Positions 8,038 through 15,906 of a DNA stretch of 64,000 nt are shown here, in pieces. Below the pieces are notes generated by a model that was not told where the DNA came from, did no database searches, and saw only the letters and a program-made list of their open reading frames with translations. The stretch lies in assembly GCA_034927685.1 (NCBI GenBank), contig JAYFPO010000014.1, positions 1 to 64,000 of the forward strand, read 5' to 3'. The stretch is from RGIG3159 sp034927685. GTDB lineage: Bacteria; Bacillota; Clostridia; Oscillospirales; Oscillospiraceae. Position 1 is the first letter of the stretch; every line of letters starts with the position of its first letter. The translations under genes were made by a program, and so were the position numbers.

Positions 8038-8898
8038 ATGACCGGAATTCTAATTGTGGATAAGCCCGCCGGCTGGACCAGCCAGGACGTGGCCGCCAAG
8101 CTTCGCAGCGTCTTTCATGAACGACGTGTGGGCCACGGCGGAACGCTCGACCCGATGGCCACCGGCGTTCTTCCTGTCTTTCTGGGGAGGGCCACCCGGG
8201 CCGTCCCCTTTTTTGAGTCCGCGGAGAAGGAGTATGTGGCCGAGATTCGATTCGGCCTGACCACCGACACGCAGGATCTGACCGGGAGCATCCTGCGGGA
8301 GCGCCCGGTTTCTCTGACCCGGGAGCAGGTGGAAACCGCTCTGTTGGCCATGCTGGGCCCGCAGCAGCAGGTGCCTCCCATGTACTCCGCGGTCAAAATC
8401 GGCGGAAAAAAGCTCTATGAGCTGGCGCGGCAGGGCAAGGAAGTGGCGCGCGCGCCACCGCAGATCGAGCTCCGCGAGTTGGAGCTCTGCTCCTTTGACG
8501 AGGAGCGCGCCTCCTTCCGCGTGCTCTGCTCCAAGGGAACCTATGTGCGTACCATCTGCCACGACCTCGGGGAATCGCTCGGCTGCGGCGGTGCCATGGG
8601 CAGCCTGCGCCGGACCAGAGCAGGCCGCTACACACTGGACGGCGCGTTCTCCATGGAGGCCATTCTCCGGGGAGAGGCCGACATTCTGCCCGTGGATTCG
8701 CTGTTTTCCGGTTACCCCGCCATCACGCTCAACCCGGCGGAGGAACGGCTCTGCCGGTGCGGCAATGCCGTTCCCAAGGTGAATTTTCCGGTGGGACGCT
8801 ATCGCGTTTACACGGAATCCGGCGAATTTTTGATGCTGGGACAGGCCGCGGACGACCTGCTCTCCACCGTCAAGAGCTTTTTTGAGGTAACGCCATGA
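8038..8898 (+). CDS. truB: tRNA pseudouridine-55 synthase TruB
   Basis: TruB converts U55 to pseudouridine in the T-loop of tRNAs. The 286-residue protein carries the N-terminal DKPAGWTSQDV motif and GGTLDPMATGVLPV with the catalytic Asp. It also has the Tyr-containing AVKIGGKKLYELAR segment and CSKGTYVRTICHDLG. Length and order are typical. GGAGG precedes the ATG at 8038 and the stop overlaps ribF by four bases. Confidence 0.94.
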   Translation: MTGILIVDKPAGWTSQDVAAKLRSVFHERRVGHGGTLDPMATGVLPVFLGRATRAVPFFESAEKEYVAEIRFGLTTDTQDLTGSILRERPVSLTREQVETALLAMLGPQQQVPPMYSAVKIGGKKLYELARQGKEVARAPPQIELRELELCSFDEERASFRVLCSKGTYVRTICHDLGESLGCGGAMGSLRRTRAGRYTLDGAFSMEAILRGEADILPVDSLFSGYPAITLNPAEERLCRCGNAVPKVNFPVGRYRVYTESGEFLMLGQAADDLLSTVKSFFEVTP

Positions 8899-9788
8899 CA
8901 AAACGGGTCATTGCCCTTGGTTTTTTCGACGGCGTCCATCTGGGCCACGGCGGCCTGCTGCGGATGGCCCGGCGCCGGGCCGACGAGCGCGGCTGCACCG
9001 CCTCGGTCATCACCTTTGACCGGCATCCCAGCGCCGTCATCACGGGGCAGCCCACGCCGCTCCTCACCTCGCAGCGCGACCGGGAATATTGGATGAAATC
9101 CCTCTATGGCATGGACGAGGTGCTCTTCATCCACTTCGACCGCGCAATGATGGAACTGTCCTGGGAGGAATTCGTGGATGATTGTCTGCTGCAGGATCTG
9201 GCCGTCTGCCACATGGTCTGCGGGCAGGACTACCGCTTCGGTTACCGGGGCAAGGGTACCGCGGCACTGCTGCGGGAGGCCTGCCGGGTCCGCGGCGTCG
9301 GATTTGATGAAATCGCCGAAATCGCCGTGGACGGGGTACCGGTCCACTCCACGATGATCCGCGCGCTGCTGTCCGATGGTAAGATGGAGGAGGCCGCCGT
9401 TTTCCTCGGTCACCCGCACTGTCTGAGCGGCCGGGTGATTTCCGGCAAGCGGCTCGGCCGGACCATGGGCGTTCCCACCGCCAATATTCCCGTCCCGTCC
9501 GGTGTACAGCCGCCGCCCTGCGGCGTCTACGCGACGATGGTGGAGACGGATGGCGGCCGCTACCCTGCCGTCACCAATGTGGGCAACTGCCCTACCGTGT
9601 CCGACGGTGCGCCCCTCGTGGTGGAGCCTTGGCTTCTGGACTACTCCGGCGATCTCTACGGCAGGGAAATCCGCATTTTTTTCTACAAAAAACTGCGGGA
9701 TGAAATCCGCTTTTCCTCCCTCGCCGACCTGCGGGCGGAAATTTTCCGCAATGCGGCGCAGACGCGGGAGTATTTCGGAATTCTATAA
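8895..9788 (+). CDS. ribF: Bifunctional riboflavin kinase / FAD synthetase RibF
   Basis: RibF phosphorylates riboflavin to FMN and adenylates FMN to FAD. The N-terminal nucleotidyltransferase domain (about 1-180) begins with ALGFFDGVHLGHGGLL. The C-terminal flavokinase domain (about 185-297) has GRVISGKRLGRTMGVPTANI and TNVGNCPT. The 297-residue length is normal. The start overlaps the truB stop, so translation is likely coupled. It is the last gene of the rimP operon and is followed immediately by a strong terminator. Confidence 0.94.
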   Translation: MTKRVIALGFFDGVHLGHGGLLRMARRRADERGCTASVITFDRHPSAVITGQPTPLLTSQRDREYWMKSLYGMDEVLFIHFDRAMMELSWEEFVDDCLLQDLAVCHMVCGQDYRFGYRGKGTAALLREACRVRGVGFDEIAEIAVDGVPVHSTMIRALLSDGKMEEAAVFLGHPHCLSGRVISGKRLGRTMGVPTANIPVPSGVQPPPCGVYATMVETDGGRYPAVTNVGNCPTVSDGAPLVVEPWLLDYSGDLYGREIRIFFYKKLRDEIRFSSLADLRAEIFRNAAQTREYFGIL

Positions 9789-9840
9789 CACATGGGGTCT
9801 GTTGCAACAAGAACGTGTTGCAACAGACCCCATGTGTTAT
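9785..9840. terminator. 25-bp bidirectional terminator hairpin
   Basis: A perfect 25-bp inverted repeat (9785-9809 with 9816-9840) surrounds a 6-nt loop. It includes the ribF stop codon and touches the end of the convergent YbjQ gene. The loop-proximal part is TGTTGCAACA. There is no long T run, but stem length and placement support termination from both sides. Confidence 0.8.
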
Positions 9841-10151
9841 TTCGTCCGTCGGACCGCGGTGCCATAGGCGATGACCTCGGCCGCGCCGGACATGACGGAG
9901 GCGCTGCCGTAACGCACGTTGATTACGGCGTCCGCGCCCAGCCGCTCGGCATCATCCACCATCCGCTTGGTGGCAATCGCCCTGGCCTCGTTGAGCATAT
10001 CCGTATATCCCGTGATCTCTCCGCCGACCAGCGTTTTCATGCCGGCCATAAAATCCCTGCCGAAGTTCTTTGAGTAGACCACAGCGCCTTTTACCAGGCC
10101 GATCGCTTCCAACTCCGCACCCGGAATATGGTCAATATTGTATAGCTTCAT
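9837..10151 (-). CDS. YbjQ/UPF0145 family protein
   Basis: The 104-residue protein matches the YbjQ (DUF74) family by ARAIATKRMVDDAERLGADAV and the following INVRYGS..., a pattern predicted to form pentameric rings. Function is unknown. The start at 10151 follows GGGAGA and lies inside the 3' end of the MerR gene (20-nt overlap), so the two are probably cotranslated. Pairing of a ring-forming UPF0145 protein with a membrane-tethered MerR regulator hints at a stress or envelope role, which is inference. Confidence 0.85.
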   Translation of the reverse strand: MKLYNIDHIPGAELEAIGLVKGAVVYSKNFGRDFMAGMKTLVGGEITGYTDMLNEARAIATKRMVDDAERLGADAVINVRYGSASVMSGAAEVIAYGTAVRRTK

Positions 10152-10770
10152 CCTCTTCTCCCTTCTTGATTTCCCGCATTCTCTCACGCAAAGACAGCAC
10201 GACGCCGACAATCACCCCCGCGAACAGCGCAACCATCAGACCCAAAACCCACCAGGGCATTTTGTCCGCTTCTCTGTTCCAGATCATCAGAACAATAAAG
10301 CCAAGCATCAGTAAAACGACAATGGCCGTAATGAGAATCGGCACCAGCATTTTTTTGCGCTTATCTTGCTGCACATTCATAAACCGAACGCCTCCTTCCT
10401 CCAACTCCCGGAACTGTGCCTCGCAGGCTGTGATGTCCAAATTGGCCAGCGTCATCCTGCTGTCCGCCAGCCCCTGACAGACCGCCGCGATCTGTCCGAG
10501 GTTCCGCTGCTCTCCCGAAAGTGCAATGACGTGGCGGGCCATGCAGTCGGACAGCGCCATCCTGCCGACCTGAAGGCTTCGAATCTCCTCGATGGGCACA
10601 GCCAGCTTCCGCAACAGCCGGATCCGCCGCAGCGTCTCCAGATCATCGGGGCTGTAGGAACGATAGCCGTTATCCGACTCCCGACCCGGATGCAGCAGCC
10701 CCTGCTCCTCATAAAACCGGATGTTCTTTTTGGGAATCCCCACCAGCTTTTCCACCTCGTTGATCCGCAT
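10132..10770 (-). CDS. MerR-family regulator with C-terminal membrane anchor
   Basis: The 212-residue protein begins with a MerR winged helix (MRINEVEKLVGIPKKNIRFY, then GLLHPGR...GYRSYSPDDLETL). A dimerisation coiled coil follows at about 75-125. The C-terminus holds two hydrophobic segments (about 135-155 and 165-187), so the repressor or activator is likely membrane-tethered. The ATG at 10770 has AGGAGG eight bases upstream; the GTG codons at 10779 and 10776 overlap that site. The usual effector-binding region is replaced by the membrane part, so the signal may be sensed at the membrane. Confidence 0.85.
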   Translation of the reverse strand: MRINEVEKLVGIPKKNIRFYEEQGLLHPGRESDNGYRSYSPDDLETLRRIRLLRKLAVPIEEIRSLQVGRMALSDCMARHVIALSGEQRNLGQIAAVCQGLADSRMTLANLDITACEAQFRELEEGGVRFMNVQQDKRKKMLVPILITAIVVLLMLGFIVLMIWNREADKMPWWVLGLMVALFAGVIVGVVLSLRERMREIKKGEEDEAIQY

Positions 10771-10788
10771 ACGCACCACCTCCTGCTA

Positions 10789-10819
10789 GTTATATACCTT
10801 CCATCCGATGGAATGTCAA
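10789..10819 (-). promoter_or_regulatory. MerR-type promoter with dyad in the spacer
   Basis: On the minus strand TTGACA (10819-10814) is followed by a perfect dyad TTCCATC-N-GATGGAA (10799-10813). A -10 follows as TATATA at 17 bp spacing or TATAAC at 19 bp. MerR regulators classically bind a dyad in an over-long spacer and untwist it, so this is a likely autoregulatory operator for the gene starting at 10770. Confidence 0.7.
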
Positions 10820-10839
10820 GTACCTCTCTTCGATCGGAG

Positions 10840-10870
10840 AAAAAAAGAGGCCCCCGGACAAGCCGGGGGC
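10840..10870 (-). terminator. Orphan minus-strand terminator
   Basis: An 8-bp GC stem (10863-10870 with 10850-10857) is followed on the minus strand by CTC and seven T. No convincing minus-strand gene lies upstream; 10871-11059 contains only a short unsupported frame. It may end an unannotated small RNA or insulate the MerR promoter. Confidence 0.6.
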
Positions 10871-11059
10871 AGCGGCGGCCCTCCCTGACGGAGAGAAGAG
10901 ACGCCACAGATATGAAGTGTGCTCGCATTGGATAAGCTGCATCTTGATTGTAACGCCAAGCCACCGCAAAGTCCGTCGAATTTTGCGGCGCTGACATTTT
11001 TTTCCGGGATGACAACCACGTCCTTTTGTGGTACCATACGCTCAGGAGATGATGACCAC

Positions 11060-11323
11060 ATGCCCCATTACAAATATTTCCAAAATCGGGAATGCGAGTA
11101 TTTTCCCTGCCACAAGGGTGCGGATCCTGCGCGATTTAACTGCCTGTTTTGCTACTGCCCGCTGTATGCGCTGGGCGACCAGTGCGGCGGTAACTTCCGT
11201 TATAACGAAAAAGGAAACAAGGACTGCTCGCTGTGCCTGCGGCCTCATCTGCCGGAAAATTACGACATCATTCTGGCCAAGTATCCGGAAATCGCCAAGC
11301 TGGCCGCGAAAAACCGTACCTAG
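11060..11323 (+). CDS. Cysteine-rich small domain protein
   Basis: The 87-residue protein matches the cysteine-rich small domain family (PF04071 type). It has NRECEYFPCHKG, CLFCYCPLY and CSLCLRPH, giving eight cysteines arranged like a metal-binding fold. The family occurs alone or fused to cobalamin-related enzymes in anaerobes, but no cobalamin gene is near here. The ATG at 11060 follows AGGAGA. The stop overlaps the ribosome site of the next gene, so the two are likely cotranscribed. A promoter with an extended -10 (TGGTACCAT, about 11030-11038) is possible. Confidence 0.85.
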   Translation: MPHYKYFQNRECEYFPCHKGADPARFNCLFCYCPLYALGDQCGGNFRYNEKGNKDCSLCLRPHLPENYDIILAKYPEIAKLAAKNRT

Positions 11324-11332
11324 GAGTCAATT

Positions 11333-11860
11333 ATGCTGAACAAAAAGCTTTATTCCAGAATTTACAAGGACAATCCCGGCGACCCGCTCCACCCCATCTA
11401 TGTCGGCGGACACTATGAGAAGCAGTCCGGCCTGCCCGCGCGGCGGTTCCGGTTGCTGGGGCTGGCCTGTTCGGCCCTCTGCTTCTTCCTGTTGCTGGGA
11501 GCCGGCCTGCGCCCCTCCGCGGCCTCCCGGGTCATGTACAGCGTCCCCTTCTATGCGGCGGCGTTTCTGCCTGCGGTCCTCTGTCTGGCCGCCTTTTTGC
11601 AGAGCCCCGGCGACGACGCGCCGATTCGGGAGGATGCGCATTACTATTCCTTTGCCCGCATACAGTCCTGCTCCGCCATCGGCATGGGGCTTACCGCCCT
11701 GGCCTTCCTGGGCGGCGGTGCCGCGTCGATCGCGGCAGGCAGCTTTAGCGGCATGACGCTGCTCTATGAGGGACTGCTGCTGGCCGCTTTTTTCGACTTT
11801 TTCCTGCTGCGCCGGCTGTGGCGCGGGCAGGTCTATGTGCTGCGCACAGATCCTGCTTAA
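11333..11860 (+). CDS. Four-helix membrane protein of unknown function
   Basis: The 175-residue protein has a polar N-terminus of about 35 residues and then four hydrophobic segments at about 42-60, 68-88, 109-131 and 137-158. I do not recognise the family. AGGAG overlapping the preceding TAG stop gives good spacing to the ATG, so it is probably coexpressed with the cysteine-rich protein. It ends about 120 bp before the terminator shared with gapA. Confidence 0.65.
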   Translation: MLNKKLYSRIYKDNPGDPLHPIYVGGHYEKQSGLPARRFRLLGLACSALCFFLLLGAGLRPSAASRVMYSVPFYAAAFLPAVLCLAAFLQSPGDDAPIREDAHYYSFARIQSCSAIGMGLTALAFLGGGAASIAAGSFSGMTLLYEGLLLAAFFDFFLLRRLWRGQVYVLRTDPA

Positions 11861-11983
11861 CCCTCGGAATCGGTCTCTCGTTAAAAAACATGAGGATTCT
11901 TATTGAAAGGACTATCACTGAATCAGCCCGTTTCCGGCGGCGGAGCTATGACCGCGCCGCACAGGAAACATGGTCCGTCCAAC

Positions 11984-12027
11984 AAAAGAGCGCTCCTTCT
12001 CCATCTCGGAAAAGAAGCGCTCTTTTT
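11984..12027. terminator. Bidirectional terminator downstream of gapA
   Basis: AAAAGAGCGCT (11984-11994) pairs with AGCGCTCTTTT (12016-12026). It gives a T tract on either strand and lies just after the gapA stop. Confidence 0.8.
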
Positions 12028-12036
12028 GATTTAAAA

Positions 12037-13050
12037 TTACTTGTGGTCGACGGAGTACATATGACGGATCAGGTCCAGAACCTTGTTGGAGTAGCCGATC
12101 TCGTTGTCGTACCAGGAGACAACCTTGACGAAGGTATCGGTCAGCGCGATGCCGGCCTTGGCGTCGAAGATTGATGTGCGGGTGTCGCCCAGGAAGTCGG
12201 AGGATACAACCGCGTCCTCCGTGTAGCCCAGGATGCCCTTCAATTCGCCCTCGGAGGCCTTCTTCATCGCGGCGCAGATCTCGTCGTACTTGGCAGGCTT
12301 GGCCAGATTGACGGTCAGGTCGACAACGGAGACGTCCAGCGTGGGAACGCGCATCGACATGCCGGTCAGCTTGCCGTTCAGGGAAGGAATGACCTTGCCG
12401 ACAGCCTTGGCGGCGCCGGTGGAGGAGGGGATGATATTGCCAGAAGCAGCACGGCCGCCTCTCCAGTCCTTCTTGGAAGGGCCGTCCACGGTCTTTTGGG
12501 TGGCCGTCGTGGAATGCACGGTGGTCATCAGGCCGTCGGTAATGCCCCAGTTGTCATGCAGAACCTTGGCGATGGGCGCCAGGCAGTTGGTGGTGCAGGA
12601 GGCGTTGGAGACGAAGTTCATATCGGTGGTATAAGCGTCCAGGTTGACGCCGCAGACAAACATCGGGGTAGCGTCCTTGGAGGGCGCTGACATGACGACC
12701 TTCTTCGCGCCGCCGTCCAGATGACCCTGAGCCTTCTCCTGGTTCAGGAACAGGCCGGTGGACTCCACAACATACTCGACACCCAGCTCGCCCCAGGGAA
12801 TTTCAGCGGGGTTGAACTTCTGGTAGAACATAATCTTCTTGCCATCCACGGTGATGGACTCATCGTCATAACTGATTTCGCCGTTATACTGGCCGTGCAT
12901 GGTGTCATACTTCAGCATATAAGCCATGTAATCGGGGGTCATGCCAGGATCGTTAATGCCCAAGAACTCGACATCGTCGCAGCCAATGCCGGCGCGGAAC
13001 ACAAACCGGCCGATACGGCCAAAGCCATTGATACCAATTTTAATAGACAT
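12037..13050 (-). CDS. gapA: Glyceraldehyde-3-phosphate dehydrogenase, type I
   Basis: GAPDH oxidises glyceraldehyde-3-phosphate to 1,3-bisphosphoglycerate in glycolysis. The 337-residue protein has the NAD-binding start IKIGINGFGRIGR and the catalytic motif SNASCTTNCLAP. WYDNEIGYSNKVLDL lies at the C-terminus. The ATG at 13050 follows GGAGG; the upstream in-frame ATG at 13077 lies before that site. It is monocistronic between a promoter with a large palindrome and a terminator. No other glycolytic genes are adjacent. Confidence 0.96.
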   Translation of the reverse strand: MSIKIGINGFGRIGRFVFRAGIGCDDVEFLGINDPGMTPDYMAYMLKYDTMHGQYNGEISYDDESITVDGKKIMFYQKFNPAEIPWGELGVEYVVESTGLFLNQEKAQGHLDGGAKKVVMSAPSKDATPMFVCGVNLDAYTTDMNFVSNASCTTNCLAPIAKVLHDNWGITDGLMTTVHSTTATQKTVDGPSKKDWRGGRAASGNIIPSSTGAAKAVGKVIPSLNGKLTGMSMRVPTLDVSVVDLTVNLAKPAKYDEICAAMKKASEGELKGILGYTEDAVVSSDFLGDTRTSIFDAKAGIALTDTFVKVVSWYDNEIGYSNKVLDLIRHMYSVDHK

Positions 13051-13111
13051 TGCTGATTTCCTCCATTTCAATAACATATCGATGCCCCAATGGTATCGAT
13101 ACTTTTATCCT

Positions 13112-13145
13112 GTAATATTATATAATATTACTTTTTTGCTGTCTA
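13112..13145 (-). promoter_or_regulatory. gapA promoter overlapping a perfect 20-bp palindrome
   Basis: On the minus strand TAGACA (13145-13140) and TATAAT (13122-13117) are 17 bp apart. The -10 lies inside GTAATATTATATAATATTAC (13112-13131), a perfect 20-bp palindrome and a plausible operator. Two further copies of ATCGATA flank 13079-13101 in the leader. Confidence 0.65.
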
Positions 13146-13252
13146 TTATGATTTTTAGAATAAATGCGCGCTTCTGAATTCGGTTTTCTATGTATTTTTA
13201 CCAGATTTTTTCATATTATTGATGAAAATTGCGCAAAGCTCAGAAAACAATC

Positions 13253-13296
13253 AAAAAAAAGCCCGTTTTCCCGACGATATCATCGGGAAAACGGGC
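13253..13296 (-). terminator. Terminator of alr
   Basis: A 14-bp stem (13283-13296 with 13261-13274) is followed on the minus strand by eight T. It sits directly after the alr stop at 13308. Confidence 0.88.
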
Positions 13297-13307
13297 CGAT
13301 TCATGGC

Positions 13308-14483
13308 TTAAACGATATATTGCAGTTTTCCGATTTCTTTCCCGTTTTCGAAATAGAGGCGTGGGACGCGCTTGTTGATGTCGCAGGTGACCTCATAGGT
13401 AATGGTCCCGAGCCGCGCAGCCATGTCCGCACAGCTACAGGATTCTTCCCCATCGCTGCCGAGAATGGTGACGGTGTCTCCGACCTGTACCTCGCCGACG
13501 TCCGTCACGTCCAGCATACACATATCCATACAAATGCGGCCCACCTGCCGGACCCGCTTTCCGTGCAGCAAAAACTCGATCTGATTGGTCAGGCTGCGGC
13601 TGAGGCCGTCGGCGTAACCGATCGGCAATACCGCAATCCGACGCTCGGACGGCGTCGTCCAGAGCCGGCCATAGCTGATGGAGATCCCCGCGTCAAAATC
13701 CTTGATCTGGGAGATCGCCGTGCGCCAGGACAGCAGCGGACGCAGCTCCAGATCCCCCGCCATACACGGGTCCGGCGGGAAGCCGTAGGTGGCGATGCCG
13801 GGGCGCACCATATCCATGGCGAACTCCGGGTGCAGAATGGTGGCGGCGGAGTTGCAGCAGTGACGGATTTCCGGTCGAATTCCGCGTGTTTCCATTTCGG
13901 CCAGCATCGTGGTGAAGCGCTCGTATTGCAGGCGTGTGAAGTCCTGGCACTCCTGCTTGTGGGAATCCGCCACGCAGAAATGCTGGAACGCGCCCTCAAT
14001 CTCCAAATGGGGCAGACCGGCAATCTCTGTCAGCTCCTCAATGGTCTCCGGGCGGTTGTAGGCGAAAAAGCCAAGCCGCGACATGCCTGTGTCCAGCTTC
14101 AGATGAATTTTCAGCATTTTTCCGGTGCCGGAGAGCTGCTCGCTGAGCTGCCGCGCGTAACGCAGGTCATTGACCTCCTGCCGGATGCCCTGTTCGGCCT
14201 CGTAGACCGCGAACTGCGGCGGCGTGTAACCCAGCAACAAAATCGGCAGCCGGATCCCGGCATTTCGGAGCTGCTCCGCTTCCTCCAAATTGGAAACAGC
14301 CAGAAATTCCGCGCCCAGCTCCTCCAGGCGACGGGATACGGGCACAGCGCCGTGCCCGTAGGCATCCGCCTTGACGACGCCCAGGAACCGCGCCCCGGCC
14401 GGCACGCAGCCGCGCAGCGCGTGATAGTTATAGGCGAGGTTGTCCAGTGATACTTCCGTCCATGTCCTTTTCAGGAATTCCAT
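13308..14483 (-). CDS. alr: Alanine racemase
   Basis: Alr is a PLP enzyme that makes D-alanine for peptidoglycan. The 391-residue product carries the PLP-lysine motif VVKADAYGHGA near the N-terminus, TGMSRLGF, GFPPDP, and the catalytic Tyr region ISYGRLW in the C-terminal beta domain. RICMDMCMLDV follows. The ATG at 14483 follows GGGAGG; the longer in-frame extension to 14636 lacks a site and runs into the divergent promoter. It is monocistronic. Confidence 0.95.
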   Translation of the reverse strand: MEFLKRTWTEVSLDNLAYNYHALRGCVPAGARFLGVVKADAYGHGAVPVSRRLEELGAEFLAVSNLEEAEQLRNAGIRLPILLLGYTPPQFAVYEAEQGIRQEVNDLRYARQLSEQLSGTGKMLKIHLKLDTGMSRLGFFAYNRPETIEELTEIAGLPHLEIEGAFQHFCVADSHKQECQDFTRLQYERFTTMLAEMETRGIRPEIRHCCNSAATILHPEFAMDMVRPGIATYGFPPDPCMAGDLELRPLLSWRTAISQIKDFDAGISISYGRLWTTPSERRIAVLPIGYADGLSRSLTNQIEFLLHGKRVRQVGRICMDMCMLDVTDVGEVQVGDTVTILGSDGEESCSCADMAARLGTITYEVTCDINKRVPRLYFENGKEIGKLQYIV

Positions 14484-14612
14484 ATTTATGCCTCCCTGCC
14501 AAATTTTCATTGTCTCTGCCGTTAGTGTAGCACCCGTTTTTGATAAAAACAACCGTCCCCGGCGATTTTTGAAAAAACGTCCGGGGTTTGGCGGATTTCT
14601 GAAAAGCAGGTC

Positions 14613-14663
14613 TTGACAATCTGTATCTGTCTGCATATACTGTTTATATCAAGTATGAACAGT
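14613..14663 (+). promoter_or_regulatory. Promoter and dyad operator of the GntR-ABC operon
   Basis: TTGACA (14613-14618) and TATACT (14636-14641) are 17 bp apart. Directly overlapping and following the -10 is a 10-5-10 inverted repeat, ACTGTTTATA-N5-TATGAACAGT (14639-14663), with one mismatch. Its position fits repression by the GntR protein encoded immediately downstream. Confidence 0.78.
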
Positions 14664-14677
14664 TTGGGGGGTATGCG

Positions 14678-15058
14678 ATGAAGTTCATCGTACGCAACAC
14701 CGCGGCGCAGCCGATCTACGAGCAGATTTACGCGCAGATCAAGAGCGCGATTGTCTCCGGGGAGCTTGCGGAGGGGGACGCCGTTCCCTCGATCCGCAGT
14801 CTGGCCAAGGACCTGCGCATCAGCGTCATTACCACCAAGCGTGCCTACGACGAGCTGGAGAAGGACGGCTATCTGTGCATGGTCGCTGGCAAGGGCTGCT
14901 ATGTGGCGCCCAAGGACACCGAGCTGCTGCGGGAGCAGCGTCTGCGGGAAATTGAAGACCATCTGACAAAAATAAATGAGCTGGCGGCGCCGCTGGGCCT
15001 GACAGAGGCAGCTCTGCTTGCCATGTACCGCGCCATCGCGGAGGAGGAAGCGCCTTGA
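14678..15058 (+). CDS. GntR-family regulator, YtrA type
   Basis: The 126-residue protein has an N-terminal GntR winged helix (QPIYEQIYAQIKSAIVSGEL, then PSIRSLAKDLRISVITTKRAY) and only a short C-terminal helix, as in the YtrA subfamily. YtrA proteins repress neighbouring ABC transporters, often in response to cell-envelope stress. The ATG follows GGGGGG. The stop overlaps the TTG start of the ABC ATPase. The operator upstream supports autoregulation of the three-gene operon. Confidence 0.9.
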   Translation: MKFIVRNTAAQPIYEQIYAQIKSAIVSGELAEGDAVPSIRSLAKDLRISVITTKRAYDELEKDGYLCMVAGKGCYVAPKDTELLREQRLREIEDHLTKINELAAPLGLTEAALLAMYRAIAEEEAP

Positions 15059-15906
15059 ACGCCATTGAAATTTGCGGACTTTGCAAGTCCTACCCCGGCT
15101 TTTCGCTCCGGGGCGTCAACCTGACGCTGCCGGAGGGCTGCATTTTGGGGCTGGTGGGTGAAAACGGGGCCGGCAAAAGTACCACAATTCAGCTCATCAT
15201 GGACGCGGTCCCCCGGGACAGCGGAGAAATCCGCGTACTGGGCGCTGATAACCGAAACCCGGACTTCCGCGCCGTCAAAGAGGACATCGGCGTCGTGCTG
15301 GACGAGGCGTTTTATCCGGAGGTGCTGAACGCCAAAAACGTGGACACGGTCATGAAGCACACTTACAAGCGCTGGGACAGCGCCGCGTTTTCCGGCTATC
15401 TCGCCCGCTTTTCCCTGCCGACGGGGAAGGCGTTCAAGGAATTCTCGCGTGGTATGAAAATGAAGCTGGCCATTGCCGTGGCCCTGTCCCACCACCCGCG
15501 TCTGCTGATTCTCGACGAAGCCACCAGCGGCCTGGACCCGATCATCCGGGACGAGATTCTGGACATATTTAATGAATTCACACGCGACCCGGGGCATTCG
15601 GTGCTGCTCTCGTCCCACATTCTCAGCGATATGGAGAAGATCTGTGACTATGTCGCCTTTCTCCACCGCGGAAAGCTGACGCTATGCGAGGAAAAGGACC
15701 GGCTGCTGGAGGAATACGCCGTATTGAAGCTGCCTGCGGAGGCGCTGGAAGCAGTGCCGCCGGAAGCAATTCTGGGGCGGAAGGACACGGTCTACGGGTC
15801 GGAGCTGCTGGTGCGGCGCGGCGAGGTCTCCCCGGCGTTTCCGCTGGAACGCGCCACGCTGGAGGAGATTATTTTGCTGATGGCCAACAAGGAGGACGCA
15901 AAATGA
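15055..15906 (+). CDS. ABC transporter ATP-binding protein
   Basis: The 283-residue ATPase contains Walker A GENGAGKST, a signature FSRGMKMKLA, Walker B LLILDEATSGLDP and the switch His in SSHIL. It belongs to the drug/peptide exporter class that pairs with ABC-2 permeases. It probably starts at a TTG that overlaps the gntR stop (TTGA), with GGAGGA upstream. It overlaps the permease by four bases. Cargo cannot be inferred. Confidence 0.9.
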   Translation: MNAIEICGLCKSYPGFSLRGVNLTLPEGCILGLVGENGAGKSTTIQLIMDAVPRDSGEIRVLGADNRNPDFRAVKEDIGVVLDEAFYPEVLNAKNVDTVMKHTYKRWDSAAFSGYLARFSLPTGKAFKEFSRGMKMKLAIAVALSHHPRLLILDEATSGLDPIIRDEILDIFNEFTRDPGHSVLLSSHILSDMEKICDYVAFLHRGKLTLCEEKDRLLEEYAVLKLPAEALEAVPPEAILGRKDTVYGSELLVRRGEVSPAFPLERATLEEIILLMANKEDAK

